DNA of 64,000 nt from SR-FBR-E99 sp963732365 (GCA_963732365.1 CAVSZC010000005.1:62001-126000), one strand, 5' to 3'. Counted from the first letter of the stretch, positions 26,229-34,901 are shown. The notes: generated by a model from the letters alone, not told the origin. A program made the numbers and translations.

Positions 26229-28292
26229 TTATACATCAAAGTTCTCCCATTCGTATTTTACCCGCTCCATCATTTTTTTGAACCGCTCTTCATCTCGGAT
26301 GTTTTCGAGAAAGGAATTTTTTTCAGCCCAAAAAGGATAGTTTATAACCCCACGATTAATTGCATTTTCAATGCAATCCAGGGCTAAATGCTTTTCGTTA
26401 ATCAGTGCGTAACATTCAGCCATTTGCCAGGCAATTTCAAAATCAATTTCAGATTTCTTTTTTAACTCAGGGCTAATTGCTTTTAAAGCTTTTCCCTTCT
26501 CATTCAGAAAAGAGTATTTGACGAAAGAACTCAAGGATCCCAGATAAAAATCCTTCCCGTCAATTGCAACTTCGTCGAGAATTTCAAATGATTTATTGAA
26601 AGATTTTTCATAAGCCAGGGCATATCCATACATAAATTTCATATATGGATTACCTGGTTCCATCAGCAGGACTTTTTCACTCTGTTTCAAATTGCTGCTA
26701 TAGTTACCTTCCATAATAAAAAGCATACCCAGTGCCCAATGATTTAACCAAGTAAGTGGATCGATTTTCAAAACTCTGTCTATTGCCACTCTTGCTTCTT
26801 CATTCTTCCCTGAATAAAAAAGGCACATAGCATAAAATACTAATGCTTCTGAATCGTTAGGATTAAATTCTACAACCTTCTTAAAATAGGTACACGCTTT
26901 TTGGATGGTTTCTTTAGCTAATGCCATAAAACCAAGCAGCCTGAATCCTAGCGGAGAGTTATTATTAATTTTAAAGATCTTGTTTACATAATCTTGTGTC
27001 TTTTCGAGTAAAGAAAAGTCTATTCCCGCACTATAATTTATTTTCTGGAAAGTAACAAAAGCCAGGCCTGCATAAATGAGTTCATTTTCTCCTGTTATAC
27101 TTAGTCCGCTAATAAGCAGATGCTCTGATCGATTCAAAGCGTCTGTGTCCCATGCCCAAAAACCCTGTTTTGCCCTAAGGTAACAATCATATGCGGTCGT
27201 ATCCTTTATTGGTATGAAATTTATATTTTGAATCTCTTCAGATGTAAGTTTTAATTTAAGTGAACTAACAATCGAATGAGAGACTTTTTCCTGTATGTCA
27301 AATATATTATCAAGGGTTCCCTGATATTTTTCCGCCCAGATATGTGTATCTGTCGTCCCATCGATAAGCTGTGCCGTTATCCGAATATCATTTCCTGCTT
27401 TCCTTACACTTCCTTCAAGAGCATAATGCACATTGACCTCCCTGACGATTTCGCTTATTTTCTTTTTTGTTCCTTTAAAAGTCATCGCAGAACTTCTTGA
27501 AATAACAAGCAAATCATGAATATGTGAAAGGTCTGTAATTATCTCTTCTGTAAGTCCATCACTAAAGTAATCCTGATCAGGATCAGGACTGATATTATCA
27601 AACGGCAATACAATAACCGATTTTTCTTTAATAAGGGGATTCCTTTCTAAAATTGTAGTTTCCCTTTTCTCAAAAAAGGACTCATTTGGTTCTTTCTTTA
27701 GCCCTGAAATGACCTCTTTTATCGCAAGGGCAACTTTATTTATCTGATCCCGATAAAATGCTTTATTAAGATTATCATTGGGATTATCTTCTTTTGATCT
27801 TAAAGGTCTGTTGACACCCGAAGATTTATAAATAAACTCGACTCCCCTCAGGACTCCATCTAAAACTTTTTCACATGACTTAATATCAGAAGTATCCAGA
27901 TCATGAATACGAACAGGAAGTACCCTGCTTGCCACATTACCGTTAGGAAGTTTAACCTTCAATCCGAACCGATCCTGAGAAGCCTGTTCCACAAAAGCCT
28001 TAAATTCATGATCCCACGCAAAGGATTTTGGATCGCAATACGTACGAGAAATGATAGGTATGAATACCAGGCACTTCAGTTTATCTTTCAGCGAGGCATC
28101 AACATCATGTGTCTCCAGAAGTCCATCATAAGGATTGATGTCAAAATAAACGCTGATTTCTTCCTTGAAGGTTGATTCGAGTTCTGTTTTTAAAGAATCA
28201 ACGAACTCACTCACCCACCTGTCGCCTTTGTTGTCCTTCTGGCGGTAGGAGATGAAGATGTCGTATGCGTATCCAGGAATGAGGCTTGCCAT
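26229..28292 (-). CDS. TIR / TolB-like / TPR protein, no membrane helix
   Basis: 687 residues. TIR domain 1-150 (DIFISYRQKDNK at 11-22, SFAWDHEF with the candidate NADase Glu), a TolB-like domain from about 230 (KSVIVLPFDNISPDPDQ, YFSDGLTEEI, ALEGSVRKAGNDIRI), then TPR-like repeats. No transmembrane helix joins the TIR and TolB parts, unlike the two copies in 1-6019, so it may be soluble. The TIR half is nearly identical to those copies while the C-terminal half has diverged. Confidence 0.85.
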   Translation of the reverse strand: MASLIPGYAYDIFISYRQKDNKGDRWVSEFVDSLKTELESTFKEEISVYFDINPYDGLLETHDVDASLKDKLKCLVFIPIISRTYCDPKSFAWDHEFKAFVEQASQDRFGLKVKLPNGNVASRVLPVRIHDLDTSDIKSCEKVLDGVLRGVEFIYKSSGVNRPLRSKEDNPNDNLNKAFYRDQINKVALAIKEVISGLKKEPNESFFEKRETTILERNPLIKEKSVIVLPFDNISPDPDQDYFSDGLTEEIITDLSHIHDLLVISRSSAMTFKGTKKKISEIVREVNVHYALEGSVRKAGNDIRITAQLIDGTTDTHIWAEKYQGTLDNIFDIQEKVSHSIVSSLKLKLTSEEIQNINFIPIKDTTAYDCYLRAKQGFWAWDTDALNRSEHLLISGLSITGENELIYAGLAFVTFQKINYSAGIDFSLLEKTQDYVNKIFKINNNSPLGFRLLGFMALAKETIQKACTYFKKVVEFNPNDSEALVFYAMCLFYSGKNEEARVAIDRVLKIDPLTWLNHWALGMLFIMEGNYSSNLKQSEKVLLMEPGNPYMKFMYGYALAYEKSFNKSFEILDEVAIDGKDFYLGSLSSFVKYSFLNEKGKALKAISPELKKKSEIDFEIAWQMAECYALINEKHLALDCIENAINRGVINYPFWAEKNSFLENIRDEERFKKMMERVKYEWENFDV

Positions 28293-28310
28293 ATTAACTG
28301 TTCATTTTGA

Positions 28311-28342
28311 TAAAGTTACGAAAGACAATAACGCAAGTCAAA
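28311..28342 (-). promoter_or_regulatory. Promoter of the third TIR gene
   Basis: Minus strand TTTGACTT (28335-28342), 20 bp, TAACTTTA (28311-28318); essentially the same as the promoter at 1968-1999. Confidence 0.58.
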
Positions 28343-28422
28343 TAAACTCCATTTATGGAACTTATTAGATCTGTCATTGTAACCTGGAAGGAGGTGAAAA
28401 CGCCTCATTTTTGTCCAAAACC

Positions 28423-28545
28423 TGGCCCAAAATGCTGACGCTTTCGGTTTTACCATGACTTCCCGACAACTGTGTCGGGATCGTCATTGGCAGCATCCTG
28501 ACCCCTGACGCTTGCGGTCAGTGCGTCAGGACTGGCGCCAAAAAA
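28423..28545. repeat. Composite island repeat (T2), inner part
   Basis: TGGCCCAAAATGCTGACG start and the ATCCCGA/TCGGGAT hairpin. The terminal AACCACTTAC hairpin of other copies is missing here. Confidence 0.6.
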
Positions 28546-28635
28546 AACCTTGAGCCCTGAACCCTGAACCTTGAACCATGACCATCACTGCCTCCAGTCA
28601 TAATGGAATGACAAGTGTGAGTGTGAGAGCGAGAA

Positions 28636-28713
28636 AACAGAACGAGAGTGCTCGCTCCCGCATCGCCAGCCGAAGCTTCAGCGAAGGTTGGCTCTCACTC
28701 TCGCTCTGTTTTT
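28636..28713 (-). terminator. Long hairpin terminator after the Fic gene
   Basis: 15-bp stem with one mismatch (28636-28650 against 28696-28710, CACTCTCGCTCTGTT), T-rich on both strands, in the gap between the Fic and TIR genes. Probably works in both directions. Confidence 0.5.
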
Positions 28714-28791
28714 GCTCCCCAGGCTGCTGAAAGTTGCAACAGGATCTGTATGCTAAGAAACGCAAAGACAAATGAATAGGCGGTTCGTGAT

Positions 28792-29895
28792 TTATAAATT
28801 AATTGAATAACTTGTGCTTCGTCCACCTCGTGAAACCATAAGTGCATCTATTTTTAAGAGGTATTGAAGATCCCTGGTTGCGGTTGCTTTTGATACTTTA
28901 CAGATGCTACCATATTTCTTTGCGTTCATTCCTCCGATAAAACCTTTTGGTCCTTCTTCCAGCATGCGTTTTATTATCATCATCTGGCGATCATTCAATA
29001 AATTCCTGAACCGGTCAAAGAACTTTACCTTTTTTAATGTAAAATCAATTTGATTTTCTGAATCGATTTGCGCTGCAAGGATCATCTCAACAAAATATCT
29101 GAGCCAGGAAGTTATCTCCATTGAATATTGAGCTTTTTCTAGTTCCAGATAATATTTTTTCTTGTTGCTTTCAATAGTTTTAGATAAGCTCAGCATAACC
29201 GGGCGACCAATGCCTTGCGATAATGCCTTCTCAGCTATCGCTCTTCCAATTCTACCATTTCCGTCTTCAAAAGGATGTATGGATTCAAAATAGAGATGTG
29301 AAATGGCTGACCGGACAGGAGCACTTTTAATTTCTTTACTGCCGCCAGGTGCTGTATCGTTGAACCATCTTATAAAATTTTTCATTTCTTCCGGCACTGA
29401 ATGTGATGGAGGTGCCTCAAAGTGTACTTTCTCTTTACCCAATGCACCGGATACCACTTGCATTGGTTCAGTATGGGTTCGCCATTTCCCGATCTCAACT
29501 CCTTTCACATGGCTCAATAACATGATGTGCCAGTCAAATAAAGATTGTTCAGTAAGCAGATAATGGAAGCTGTTTCTAACGTCAATCATAAGTGCGCTAA
29601 TCCCTTCAGTGCGAATGTCTTTACTTTCTGTCAGTGAAGACAATCCAAGATTCCTTTTTATAGAGGACAATACATCTTTCCGGCTCAGGAATTCACCTTC
29701 AATCTCAGAGGTTTTTACAGCTTCTGCTACCATAATTTCCAGCAATGTTTCAGTTTGCATATCATCCGGAATTGCCTTGAGAATGCCTGAAACATGTCCA
29801 GCCCGTTCATAAAATTGAAACAGGTACTTCTCCAGGTTTGTTATTTCAAATTTGAAATCAGGCCAATCTTTGTGTTGCCAGTTAAAGCTTCCCAT
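28792..29895 (-). CDS. Fic-family protein with DUF4172-type N-terminus and winged helix
   Basis: 367 residues from ATG 29895 (a TTG 51 nt upstream at 29946 is also in frame, but MGSFNWQHKDWPDF is the usual start of this family). Inhibitory helix TSEIEGE at 62-68 and Fic motif HPFEDGNGR at 207-215, both complete, so it is a class II Fic protein held inactive by its own N-terminus. AMP or another nucleotide would be transferred to an unknown target. The C-terminus looks like a winged helix-turn-helix, and twin palindromes lie at the start, which suggests autoregulation. No antitoxin gene is adjacent. Confidence 0.87.
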   Translation of the reverse strand: MGSFNWQHKDWPDFKFEITNLEKYLFQFYERAGHVSGILKAIPDDMQTETLLEIMVAEAVKTSEIEGEFLSRKDVLSSIKRNLGLSSLTESKDIRTEGISALMIDVRNSFHYLLTEQSLFDWHIMLLSHVKGVEIGKWRTHTEPMQVVSGALGKEKVHFEAPPSHSVPEEMKNFIRWFNDTAPGGSKEIKSAPVRSAISHLYFESIHPFEDGNGRIGRAIAEKALSQGIGRPVMLSLSKTIESNKKKYYLELEKAQYSMEITSWLRYFVEMILAAQIDSENQIDFTLKKVKFFDRFRNLLNDRQMMIIKRMLEEGPKGFIGGMNAKKYGSICKVSKATATRDLQYLLKIDALMVSRGGRSTSYSINL

Positions 29896-29967
29896 GAGCC
29901 GATTATTTAGCTTATTCGGCTCAAATATAGTAAATATATGAGCCAATTAAGAATTATTCCCGGCTCA
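29895..29967 (-). promoter_or_regulatory. Twin operator palindromes of the Fic gene
   Basis: Two inverted repeats TGAGCC-N17-GGCTCA, each spanning exactly 29 bp (29895-29923 and 29939-29967), centres 44 bp apart, about four helical turns. The first has 8-bp arms (TGAGCCGA/TCGGCTCA) and touches the ATG. They fit binding by the gene's own winged helix. Confidence 0.6.
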
Positions 29968-30067
29968 AATTTAAAATTCACAGATTTAATTTATCTGGTA
30001 TTCAAAAGTTATAGGAGATAAAACAGGATAAGGTCACTAATAACCTCCTCCTTGCGGGTGTTCTCAG

Positions 30068-30089
30068 GCTAGGACTTGAACCTAGGACC
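30068..30089. repeat. tRNA-Asn 3'-part fragment (att-like site)
   Basis: 22 bp (GCTAGGACTTGAACCTAGGA and CC) identical to the T-arm and variable-loop part of tRNA-Asn, same orientation as the gene at 45161-45234. Followed by CTTAATCCCCAAATACCTGG, the T1 left boundary. Confidence 0.65.
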
Positions 30090-30155
30090 TTAATCCCCAA
30101 ATACCTGGGAAATCCGTCCTTCTTTGACCACTTCAAAAAAAGGTCTGAAAACTTT
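30090..30155. repeat. Minimal composite island repeat (T1): both ends only
   Basis: Left boundary CCCCAAATACCTGG joined directly to the right hairpin (CCTTCTTTGACC, then AAAAGGTCTGAAAAC and TTAACAT). Useful because it shows the two ends that bracket longer copies. Confidence 0.6.
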
Positions 30156-30270
30156 TAACATGGATGAGGAAACAACAAGGGTTTGACTCTGGACTGGGGT
30201 TAACTGTGAAATAACCTCATTAAATTTCGTCAGATATCGCCCTAAGGTAGAATAGGTTGAAATTGAAATA

Positions 30271-30302
30271 TTTGACTTTGGTTAATTGTTGGCGTAACTT
30301 TC
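30271..30302 (+). promoter_or_regulatory. Promoter of the SnoaL-like lipoprotein gene
   Basis: TTTGACTT (30271-30278), 20 bp after TTTG, TAACTTTC (30295-30302), 58 nt before the start codon. Confidence 0.5.
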
Positions 30303-30359
30303 ATCATACAATTAACCTTTAGTTACTCTATTCTTAGCCATTCACAAAAATCCAACCAA

Positions 30360-30911
30360 ATGAAAACATCACAATTACAATTTGTTAATACCATTTTTTT
30401 TGCTTCGTTGCTATTCGTTGCTGTTGGTTGCCAAAATCAAAATGATAAAACAGAGTTAGATAAGTTTAGAGCAACGGCCCAAATTCAAGAACAAAATAAA
30501 GAAATTGTTCGTGAAGTATTCAGTGCCATTGACAGCGGAGATCTCGACAAACTGGGAAGTCTTTTGTCAGATGATTTTGCTCTTTATTCTCCTGGCTCAC
30601 CGCAACCCTGGCGGAAGGAGGCTTTATACCAAGCCAGAAATACACATTTTGCTGCATTTCCTGATTGGATCCACAAAATTGAAATTATGGTTGCCGAAGG
30701 TGATAAAGTTGCAGTGAAATTAACTCAATACGGAACCCACACAGCTATGTATAAGGGGATAGAGCCAACCAATAAATATGTTACAGTCCCTGCAACACAG
30801 GTTATGATGATTGTTAATGGCAAAGTTAAAGAGTGGTGGGCTTTGGAGGATAACTTAGGGCTTATGAATCAACTTGGCATGGAGCTGAAACCTAAAGAGA
30901 ACAAGAAGTAG
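30360..30911 (+). CDS. SnoaL-like lipoprotein
   Basis: 183 residues. Lipoprotein signal with Cys24 (LFVAVGC). Residues 45-175 look like a SnoaL/NTF2-fold domain (NKEIVREVFSAIDSGDLDKL, LLSDDFALYSPG, HFAAFPDW, VPATQVMMIVNGKVKEWW). This fold includes small-molecule cyclases but often has non-enzymatic roles; the function here is unknown. Placed at the outer membrane or periplasmic face. Confidence 0.75.
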   Translation: MKTSQLQFVNTIFFASLLFVAVGCQNQNDKTELDKFRATAQIQEQNKEIVREVFSAIDSGDLDKLGSLLSDDFALYSPGSPQPWRKEALYQARNTHFAAFPDWIHKIEIMVAEGDKVAVKLTQYGTHTAMYKGIEPTNKYVTVPATQVMMIVNGKVKEWWALEDNLGLMNQLGMELKPKENKK

Positions 30912-30949
30912 GGAATTCTATTGATAATATCACATTTTCACCCAATACT

Positions 30950-31118
30950 TGGCCCAAAATGCTGACGCTTTCGGTTTTACCATGACATCCCGACAACTGT
31001 GTCGGGATCGTCATTGGCAGCATCCTGACCCCTGACACTTGCGGTCAGGGCGTCAGGACTGGCGCCAAAGAAAAAACCACTTACCCGAAATCCGTGTAAG
31101 TGGTTGACTTGCTTCGCT
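30950..31118. repeat. Composite island repeat (T2), full copy
   Basis: Full unit from TGGCCCAAAATGCTGACG to the AACCACTTAC/GTAAGTGGTT hairpin (31075-31105) and a GACTTGCTTCGCTCCCC tail that matches the sequence directly beside the tRNA fragment at 45027. Confidence 0.68.
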
Positions 31119-31124
31119 CCCCAC

Positions 31125-31265
31125 TAAAAGTCAGACGGGTGACCACTTTCGGCCGCTCAAATGCAAAAAGTATAATTTACATATTAACAGTCATTTAAGG
31201 TAGGAAATAGATGATCATTTTTTTCGGTGTGAAGATGTAATTCGTATCGGCTTATGCAGTTAAGT
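31125..31265. repeat. Degenerate repeat shared with 3700-3850
   Basis: Contains AGTCATTTAA, a GATGATCATTTTTTTCGG stretch and GTGTGAAGATG, matching in order the blocks at 3700-3850. Confidence 0.45.
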
Positions 31266-31284
31266 ATTTGATTTAGATACATTA

Positions 31285-31316
31285 CTTGACTTTCGAAACC
31301 TTCTCTCTTACCTTTG
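31285..31316 (+). promoter_or_regulatory. Promoter of the small lipoprotein gene at 31347
   Basis: CTTGACTT (31285-31292), 20 bp, and a perfect TAnnTTTG (TACCTTTG, 31309-31316), 30 nt before ATG 31347. Confidence 0.65.
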
Positions 31317-31346
31317 CTTATTCTTTATTCTCTAAAACGAATAGTT

Positions 31347-31784
31347 ATGAAAAAATTCACCGTAATTATCTTGGCAATTGGAGTTCTGTTTTTCTATTCT
31401 TGTCAACAAAATAAGAAAGATGATCCCGAAAAATTGAAAGCAGTGTTGACAGGTTATTTTGATGCAATAAAAACGAGGGACTTTCAAAAGATGAAAGATC
31501 TATCTACCTCAGATTTTGTTCTTTTCGAGGATGGAATGGTCTTTAATAATGATTCATTGATAAAATTGATTACAAGTATGCCAAATGCCAAAGCTGATTA
31601 CAAATTTGATAATTTCATCATAAATGTTGATCAAAATACTGGTAATATGAGATACTATAATCAAGGAGAATTTACAATCAACGACACGATACACCTAACC
31701 CCTAAATGGCTGGAAAGTGCAACTTTCAAAAAGATTGATAATGATTGGAAATTAGAATTTTTACATTCCACCACCAGGAAATGA
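31347..31784 (+). CDS. Lipoprotein with NTF2/SnoaL-type fold
   Basis: 145 residues from ATG 31347, the start that gives a proper lipoprotein signal (MKKFTVIILAIGVLFFYSC, Cys19); an ATG at 31314 lies almost on the -7 box and is unlikely. The mature part (LKAVLTGYFDAIKTRDFQKM, DFVLFEDGMVFNNDSL) looks like a DUF4440/SnoaL_3-type NTF2 domain. Function unknown; same broad fold as 30360-30911 but distant from it. Confidence 0.68.
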   Translation: MKKFTVIILAIGVLFFYSCQQNKKDDPEKLKAVLTGYFDAIKTRDFQKMKDLSTSDFVLFEDGMVFNNDSLIKLITSMPNAKADYKFDNFIINVDQNTGNMRYYNQGEFTINDTIHLTPKWLESATFKKIDNDWKLEFLHSTTRK

Positions 31785-31807
31785 TTTTGATTCTAATCCC
31801 CTGTAGT

Positions 31808-32030
31808 GTCATAACCTCCAAATACCTGGATATAAATAGAAAACCACCTCAACCTCCCCTGTCTCAGGTCAGGCAAAGGCCTCAAATCTGACCCCTCGGA
31901 GACGATCTCCCAGTTGGATGAGGTCTGGGAGAGGTTCGGGAGTGGATCGTCGGTCTGGGCCAATCAGAATGTGAAAATTAAAGGTCTGTCAACTCAGTTT
32001 CAATTTCCGTTGAAGCCATCATACTGAGCT
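31808..32030. repeat. Composite island repeat (T1)
   Basis: Left boundary CCTCCAAATACCTGG, CAACCTCCCC block, TCTGACCCCTCGGAGACGATC and GGATCGTCGGTCTGGGCCAA blocks; no right hairpin visible. Confidence 0.6.
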
Positions 32031-32080
32031 GATATTGTAATACTAGGTGAATTTGGGACGAGAAGATAGCCAATATTCTG

Positions 32081-32112
32081 ATTGACTTTCATCTGCCTAA
32101 TTCCGAACCTTG
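32081..32112 (+). promoter_or_regulatory. Probable promoter of the lipoprotein pair
   Basis: ATTGACTT (32081-32088), 20 bp, GAACCTTG (32105-32112); the -7 box is two bases from consensus. Confidence 0.4.
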
Positions 32113-32168
32113 AGCATTACACTGGCTTGATTTTTGCTGTGAAGTCATTGTTAATAAGGCTACTACTA

Positions 32169-32498
32169 ATGATAAAGATGAACCCTTTCAGGCTGGTCAT
32201 AGTTTTAATTATCCTCCTTTCATTCACGAACTGCGAGAAGAAAGACGAACTGGCTAACAAAACTACAGATGCTCAAGTTATTGGCTTTGTCACAGAAAAA
32301 TGTTTTTGTTGTTGGGGTTGGGTAATAAAAGTTGGCACAGATACAATCAAGGCCGAACAAATACCAACATTGAATCTGTCTGAAGGCACTGTGTTTCCAA
32401 TCAATGCGCGAATAACAATCGGCTCAAAAACAATTGATTGCTCGGAAGAAATGGCTGATTATTACGAAATCAAAGAGTTCACCGAATTAAATAATTAA
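32169..32498 (+). CDS. Small Cys-rich lipoprotein
   Basis: Start at ATG 32169 (or 32178) gives a lipoprotein signal (MNPFRLVIVLIILLSFTNC). The short mature part contains CFCCWGW followed by a beta-rich stretch. The Cys-rich loop might bind metal, but no family was recognised. Followed after 36 bp by another lipoprotein gene, so the two form a module with one promoter. Confidence 0.6.
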   Translation: MIKMNPFRLVIVLIILLSFTNCEKKDELANKTTDAQVIGFVTEKCFCCWGWVIKVGTDTIKAEQIPTLNLSEGTVFPINARITIGSKTIDCSEEMADYYEIKEFTELNN

Positions 32499-32534
32499 TG
32501 GATGTGTGACAAATAATAGTTTAATCCGAAATCT

Positions 32535-32930
32535 TTGAAATATTTATATATCATATTGGCCGCCGTTTTATTTGCATCATCAGGCTGCGATAGAGAAAAG
32601 ACCGACCCTTTTGACCCAGCGAAAAGAGCCATTCTTGGAAAATGGGAAATAATTGAGTTAGGTAACTGGCCTGTTATGAATACCTGTCCAGCAAATGGCT
32701 ATAAGGAGTACTTACCTGACAATACTGTTCGTTTTTTTGATTATGAATCGCAACAATATACCTCTCAAAAAAAATACTGGATTGATTCGTTACTCCACGA
32801 AAGCATTACGAGAGAAGACGGATTTGAGCTGGTCTTTGAATACTATTTTGAGTTTTATGAAAACAAATTGCGCATAGATTCAAAAGCTTTTATGACCTAT
32901 AATACAGCAATTTATAAACGACTTGACTAA
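32535..32930 (+). CDS. Lipocalin-like lipoprotein
   Basis: 131 residues from a TTG start (no ATG in frame). Lipobox FASSGC (Cys18), then a GKWEIIEL motif near residue 36, typical of lipocalin-like small lipoproteins. Function unknown. Second gene of the pair with 32169-32498. Confidence 0.62.
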   Translation: MKYLYIILAAVLFASSGCDREKTDPFDPAKRAILGKWEIIELGNWPVMNTCPANGYKEYLPDNTVRFFDYESQQYTSQKKYWIDSLLHESITREDGFELVFEYYFEFYENKLRIDSKAFMTYNTAIYKRLD

Positions 32931-32941
32931 GCATAGTGCAT

Positions 32942-33202
32942 TTTGATGTCTCACCCCCACAATACCTGGCCATAATTAAACTATCCTTAATTCTCCATTC
33001 CCGCCGTCACTGGATTGAACCAAATCCTACTATATTTAACGCAACAGACATTAATCCATCATAAGCCTGATCTACCCCTGTTCAGAAAAGATAATTGTTC
33101 TGGGCAAGTTTGAGGATGATGTATTGAAAGTCTGGCAAAATCCCTTATCTAAAATCCGTCCTTCTTTGACCACTTCAAAAGAAGGTCTGAAAAGGGTTAA
33201 CA
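32942..33202. repeat. Composite island repeat (T1), divergent middle
   Basis: Left boundary TCTCACCCCCACAATACCTGG; a block at 33090-33136 resembling 2039-2086 (GGGCAA, GAGGAT, AAAGTCTG in register); right hairpin CCTTCTTTGACC to AAAAGAAGGTCTGAAAAG near 33155-33190. Confidence 0.55.
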
Positions 33203-33266
33203 TTCATAAGAAAACCACATCAATCAATTTCAAATACGGTGCTTATAAATTAATGGTGAACATAAA

Positions 33267-33298
33267 TTTGCCCTTGGCATTCAGGTGGCGTAATTTCG
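33267..33298 (+). promoter_or_regulatory. Promoter of the outer-membrane protein gene
   Basis: TTTG (33267-33270), 20 bp, TAATTTCG (33291-33298), 55 nt before ATG 33353. Confidence 0.45.
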
Positions 33299-33352
33299 TC
33301 ATGAAATTAATCAGTGGTTATTTCATTTCCCTTCTGTTAAAACCACATTAAC

Positions 33353-33817
33353 ATGAGAAACATGTTGAAACTATTATCCTGCTTTCTGCTGATAACAATT
33401 TTCTTCTTCAGTTCTGGCAGACAAATTTTTGGACAGGGGAAAGTAAGCTTCTCAGTTGGATTTGGATTACCAGAAGCATTGAACATCAGCATAAGATATC
33501 AAATTTTTAATCAGTCAAAAATAGGTTTGAGTGGCGGGTGGTGGCAAAACGAAATATCTTTTTCAGGGGATTATTATTATCATTTTAGTGGTTCATCTAA
33601 ATTCTCGGACATGCGTCCCTGGTATGGAAGGCTTGGATTAAATCATGTACTGGATTATTGGACTGGCACATACTTGCGAGTTGGCAGAGATTTTAATCTA
33701 TTTAAACCTTTTGGAATTAGTATAGATGCAGGATTAATGTACAATCTTACTCACAGGAAACAAGGTCTTCAACCCCTGATTATTGTTTACGGCATTAATT
33801 TGTTCTATCGATTTTAA
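33353..33817 (+). CDS. Small outer-membrane beta-barrel-like protein
   Basis: 154 residues: signal peptide to about FGQ (residues 1-28), then amphipathic strands with alternating aromatic residues and a terminal YGINLFYRF, where the final Phe is typical of outer-membrane barrels. A small barrel, or part of one, of unknown function. Confidence 0.6.
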   Translation: MRNMLKLLSCFLLITIFFFSSGRQIFGQGKVSFSVGFGLPEALNISIRYQIFNQSKIGLSGGWWQNEISFSGDYYYHFSGSSKFSDMRPWYGRLGLNHVLDYWTGTYLRVGRDFNLFKPFGISIDAGLMYNLTHRKQGLQPLIIVYGINLFYRF

Positions 33818-33855
33818 GAATATCTAGCGGTATTCTCTTCCAGTAACTATCAAAA

Positions 33856-34108
33856 GTGTCTTACCCGCCCAAATACCTGGACCTACTTTTAACGCCATCC
33901 CCAACCTCCCCCTTTCTCAGGTCATGTTAAGGTATCAAATCTGACCCCAGAGACAAGATCTCCTGGTTGGATAGGGGATGGGGAGGATCGGGGGTCTGGG
34001 CCAACCAGAATGTGAAAAGTCTAATGTCTGTCCAATCGGTTTAAATTTCCGCAGAACCCATCCTTCTCTGACCACTTCAGAAGGAGGTCTGACAATTAAT
34101 AACATTCA
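33856..34108. repeat. Composite island repeat (T1), complete copy
   Basis: All blocks in order: CCCAAATACCTGG, CATCCCCAACCTCCCC, CTGACCCCAGAGACAAGATC, GGTCTGGGCCAACCAGAATG, and a right hairpin CCTTCTCTGACC...AGAAGG whose changes keep a stem, which suggests selection on structure. Confidence 0.68.
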
Positions 34109-34214
34109 TGGAATAAAAAATAATGTTACTCCGGAGAAGAGATTATTCCAATCTGGTTGATTGTGCGTAAGATTTGTAGCTTTCAAAGTAGCCACTGCGA
34201 CATGTAAAGATTTA

Positions 34215-34246
34215 TTTGACTTTGGTTTCTTATAAGTGTAATTTAC
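34215..34246 (+). promoter_or_regulatory. Promoter of the membrane protein gene at 34262
   Basis: TTTGACTT (34215-34222), 20 bp, TAATTTAC (34239-34246), 16 nt before ATG 34262 or 28 nt before ATG 34274. Confidence 0.5.
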
Positions 34247-34261
34247 ATATATTAATTTTTA

Positions 34262-34705
34262 ATGGGATTAATCATGAATCAGATAGAAATTCAAAGGAAG
34301 GTCTTAATTGCTGCAGCTGGTCTTGTGCTCGTGTCAATTGTATTTATGATTATTACAATACCGAGTGTTCTTAAAGACACTTCTGCAGGTGCAACACCAG
34401 AAAGTGCAGCTACAGGAATTGTTATAATGATAATACTACATATGGTAGTTTTATTTGGTTTCTGGAAAGCTATAAGAACAAATAAGCAAGGCTGTCCAGC
34501 AGATAAGGGATTAAACATCGGATTAGGGATTCTTATACTCCTTTTTGGCCTTGCAGTTATGGACGGTGCGTTTGCATTTTTTGACCAAATACTTTTCGTT
34601 TCAATTTTGCTGTTTATAAGCGTCTTCTGTGACTTTGTGGCTGCAATAACTTCTTTCTCATGTTTGTTTATAAAGCCAAAAAATAACAATAAGATAGATT
34701 TATAA
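34262..34705 (+). CDS. Four-helix membrane protein
   Basis: 147 residues with helices starting near residues 14, 56, 85 and 110. A start at ATG 34274 (MNQIEIQRK) is also possible. No family recognised. Confidence 0.55.
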   Translation: MGLIMNQIEIQRKVLIAAAGLVLVSIVFMIITIPSVLKDTSAGATPESAATGIVIMIILHMVVLFGFWKAIRTNKQGCPADKGLNIGLGILILLFGLAVMDGAFAFFDQILFVSILLFISVFCDFVAAITSFSCLFIKPKNNNKIDL

Positions 34706-34849
34706 TAATCTCCCATTCAAGGATCCTATATTTATTGAAACCTGCTCTATAGGCTTGTTTTATAAGAAATTAATATACTTATGATTTGGTTATTTTCCCC
34801 CTTTATATGTATCGGATATACCGTGTAGTAAGCATGTGGTGAAAATAAC

Positions 34850-34881
34850 CTTGACTTTGGCTTAGAAAAAAAGTAAATTCA
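34850..34881 (+). promoter_or_regulatory. Promoter of the small membrane protein gene at 34902
   Basis: CTTGACTT (34850-34857), 20 bp, TAAATTCA (34874-34881), 21 nt before the ATG. Confidence 0.45.
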
Positions 34882-34901
34882 TATTTTCAAAACTTAGAGA
34901 C

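Noticed and set aside
28792..29946. A Fic/antitoxin two-gene module
   Set aside because: No small antitoxin gene is adjacent; the inhibitory helix is within the Fic protein itself.
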